DNA of 64,000 nucleotides from Ichthyophonus hoferi. Its lineage: Eukaryota > Opisthokonta > Ichthyosporea > Ichthyophonida > Ichthyophonidae. The DNA is taken from the NCBI GenBank assembly GCA_002751075.1, contig NAOQ01000016.1, positions 114,691 through 178,690 of the forward strand. The letters run 5' to 3'. Under the pieces are notes generated by a model that was not told the origin of the DNA, ran no database searches, and saw only the letters and a program-made list of their open reading frames with translations. This document shows positions 62,946 through 64,000 of this stretch, in pieces (the first letter of the stretch is position 1; every line of letters begins with the position of its first letter). A program made the position numbers and the translations under genes.

Positions 62946-63218
62946 GTGCATGGCACATGCACCCTTCCCCAACAATCAACGGACTACACTATCATCAATA
63001 TATGTTGTGCTTCGTTTCACAACCATAGTAGGTCTTATCCGGCATCTTTTGAGCTGTCCACAATTACTCACTACGAGGCTTTCCAGTATTACGAGTCGAT
63101 TTTCATTTCTGGTGCTACAAGGTTTTCAAAAATTCAATTAATGTCTGCACAAGGAGAGTATGTTCCACCTGATGCATGCGTGATTCCAGATCTATATGAA
63201 AAAGGAATTAGTTTTTAA
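62946..63218 (+). CDS. Unrecognised open frame of 90 residues
   Basis: The second half (YEAFQYYESIFIS, SAQGEYVPPDACVIPDLYEKG) has a protein-like composition, while the first half does not. It ends with TAA at 63216-63218. No intron signals, domain or neighbour support a function. It could be the final exon of a gene whose other exons I did not find, or a chance frame. Confidence 0.15.
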   Translation: MHGTCTLPQQSTDYTIINICCASFHNHSRSYPASFELSTITHYEAFQYYESIFISGATRFSKIQLMSAQGEYVPPDACVIPDLYEKGISF

Positions 63219-64000
63219 TCTATAAGGTTAAAGCTAGCTTGATAATATGTTAGTATGTGGTAAATTTTCTTATATTAGATTATTCAGACAAAGATTCATC
63301 CGCAACACTCATATAAGAGTGTATTACTAAAACCTCTCAAAATGAAAATTAGATTTAGAATTGCTTAGTAGCTGATTTGCCTCTAAGAAGACGGAGAGCG
63401 ATTATGGGGACATTTTCACATGGCAGGACTAGTCGTAAGAGAGTTGATTAAATGCACACAAGGATAGACCAGGCATAGAAACGTGTGCTAGCAATAACAA
63501 TATTGCCCAAAATAGTATCGAATAGAGACCATTACCTTCACTACGACAGAAAATCACTATAATGTACTAATGATAGCATATTTATTCTAGATACAATCCC
63601 AGTGGTAGTCAGAATACCAGCTCTAGTTATAATAAAAAGCTGAACTGTTTTTCTAATTTTAATTAAGGATGAACTTCTATATACATGTAATTTCTTTCCA
63701 TATTAAAAACAATTCCCACTCTCCACATTTACTTATAAATAAAGAAAAGCGTTCAGCGTATGTTATTTGATCAGTCTTGGTCTCTCCCCAATCATACTGG
63801 TTTTGATCACACTTATCTTCTTTTTCGTTCCATTTATATCCGATTCATTTTTTGTCTCAACATCATCATATATAGCAATAAATTGACAAGCTTACCTTCC
63901 AACGTAACTATATATATGACGGACATAATACTATTTCACATACCCTCTAGTGAATCTTCGGGAAATATAGCAACTTTTTGTGTGCCCAGAACACGACCAC

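Larger units (their letters stand above)
59143..64000. other. Right-end region without a recognised gene
   Basis: AT-rich DNA with TA microsatellites (for example 60826-60844). Upstream sequence of the transporter occupies the left part, with one possible 5' exon (59601-59685). A few longer open frames (60970-61206, 61542-61724, 62946-63218, all +) have no recognised domain. The window ends without a clear gene. Confidence 0.5.

Overview
The window looks like AT-rich nuclear DNA from a eukaryote, most likely a holozoan (an animal or one of its unicellular relatives). All five clear genes have spliceosomal introns. They encode a four-WW C2-WW-HECT ligase of the WWP/ITCH type, a SCAMP membrane protein, an SLC45/SUT-type sugar transporter, a Chk1-like kinase and eEF2. 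SCAMPs and four-WW ligases argue against fungi, and the peritrophin-type chitin-binding remnant at the left end fits Holozoa. The species cannot be named from sequence alone. Noncoding DNA is full of ATGT/ACAT, AAT, TA and GAGAAA microsatellites.

Layout: 0.3-1.0 kb holds a damaged secreted chitin-binding (CBM14) gene behind a TATA box. At 1.6-2.9 kb lies a Ty1/copia fossil. The next 4 kb are intergenic but carry first copies of two dispersed repeat families (A and B). eEF2 (+) occupies 6.74-11.45 kb in five coding exons. From 13.45 to about 27.0 kb a WWP/ITCH-like HECT ligase (-) has 24 recognisable coding exons. From 27.7 to 31.4 kb a small leucine-rich-repeat protein gene (-) has eight exons. 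From 31.4 to 40.1 kb there is no conventional gene, but family A recurs there as a roughly 0.9 kb inverted pair encoding a possible secreted or membrane-anchored protein, and family B recurs once. Then come a Chk1-like kinase (-, 40.2-41.4 kb), SCAMP (-, 45.2-51.3 kb), and an SLC45/SUT-like transporter (-, 53.3-59.1 kb). The last 4.9 kb holds no recognisable gene.

The genes are independent transcription units and do not form a pathway. eEF2 drives translation elongation. The HECT ligase and SCAMP both belong to membrane-trafficking biology, and the transporter moves sugars. Two assembly gaps (10432-10728 and 26111-26737) are each flanked by identical sequence on both sides, so they are probably false gaps between overlapping contig ends; correcting the first gives a complete 842-residue eEF2.

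Points most worth a second look are the family A inverted copies, the dense CCAAT/ATTGG motifs in ligase introns, splice acceptors built from TA microsatellites, Met in place of the regulatory Thr in eEF2, and the atypical catalytic motifs of the Chk1-like kinase.
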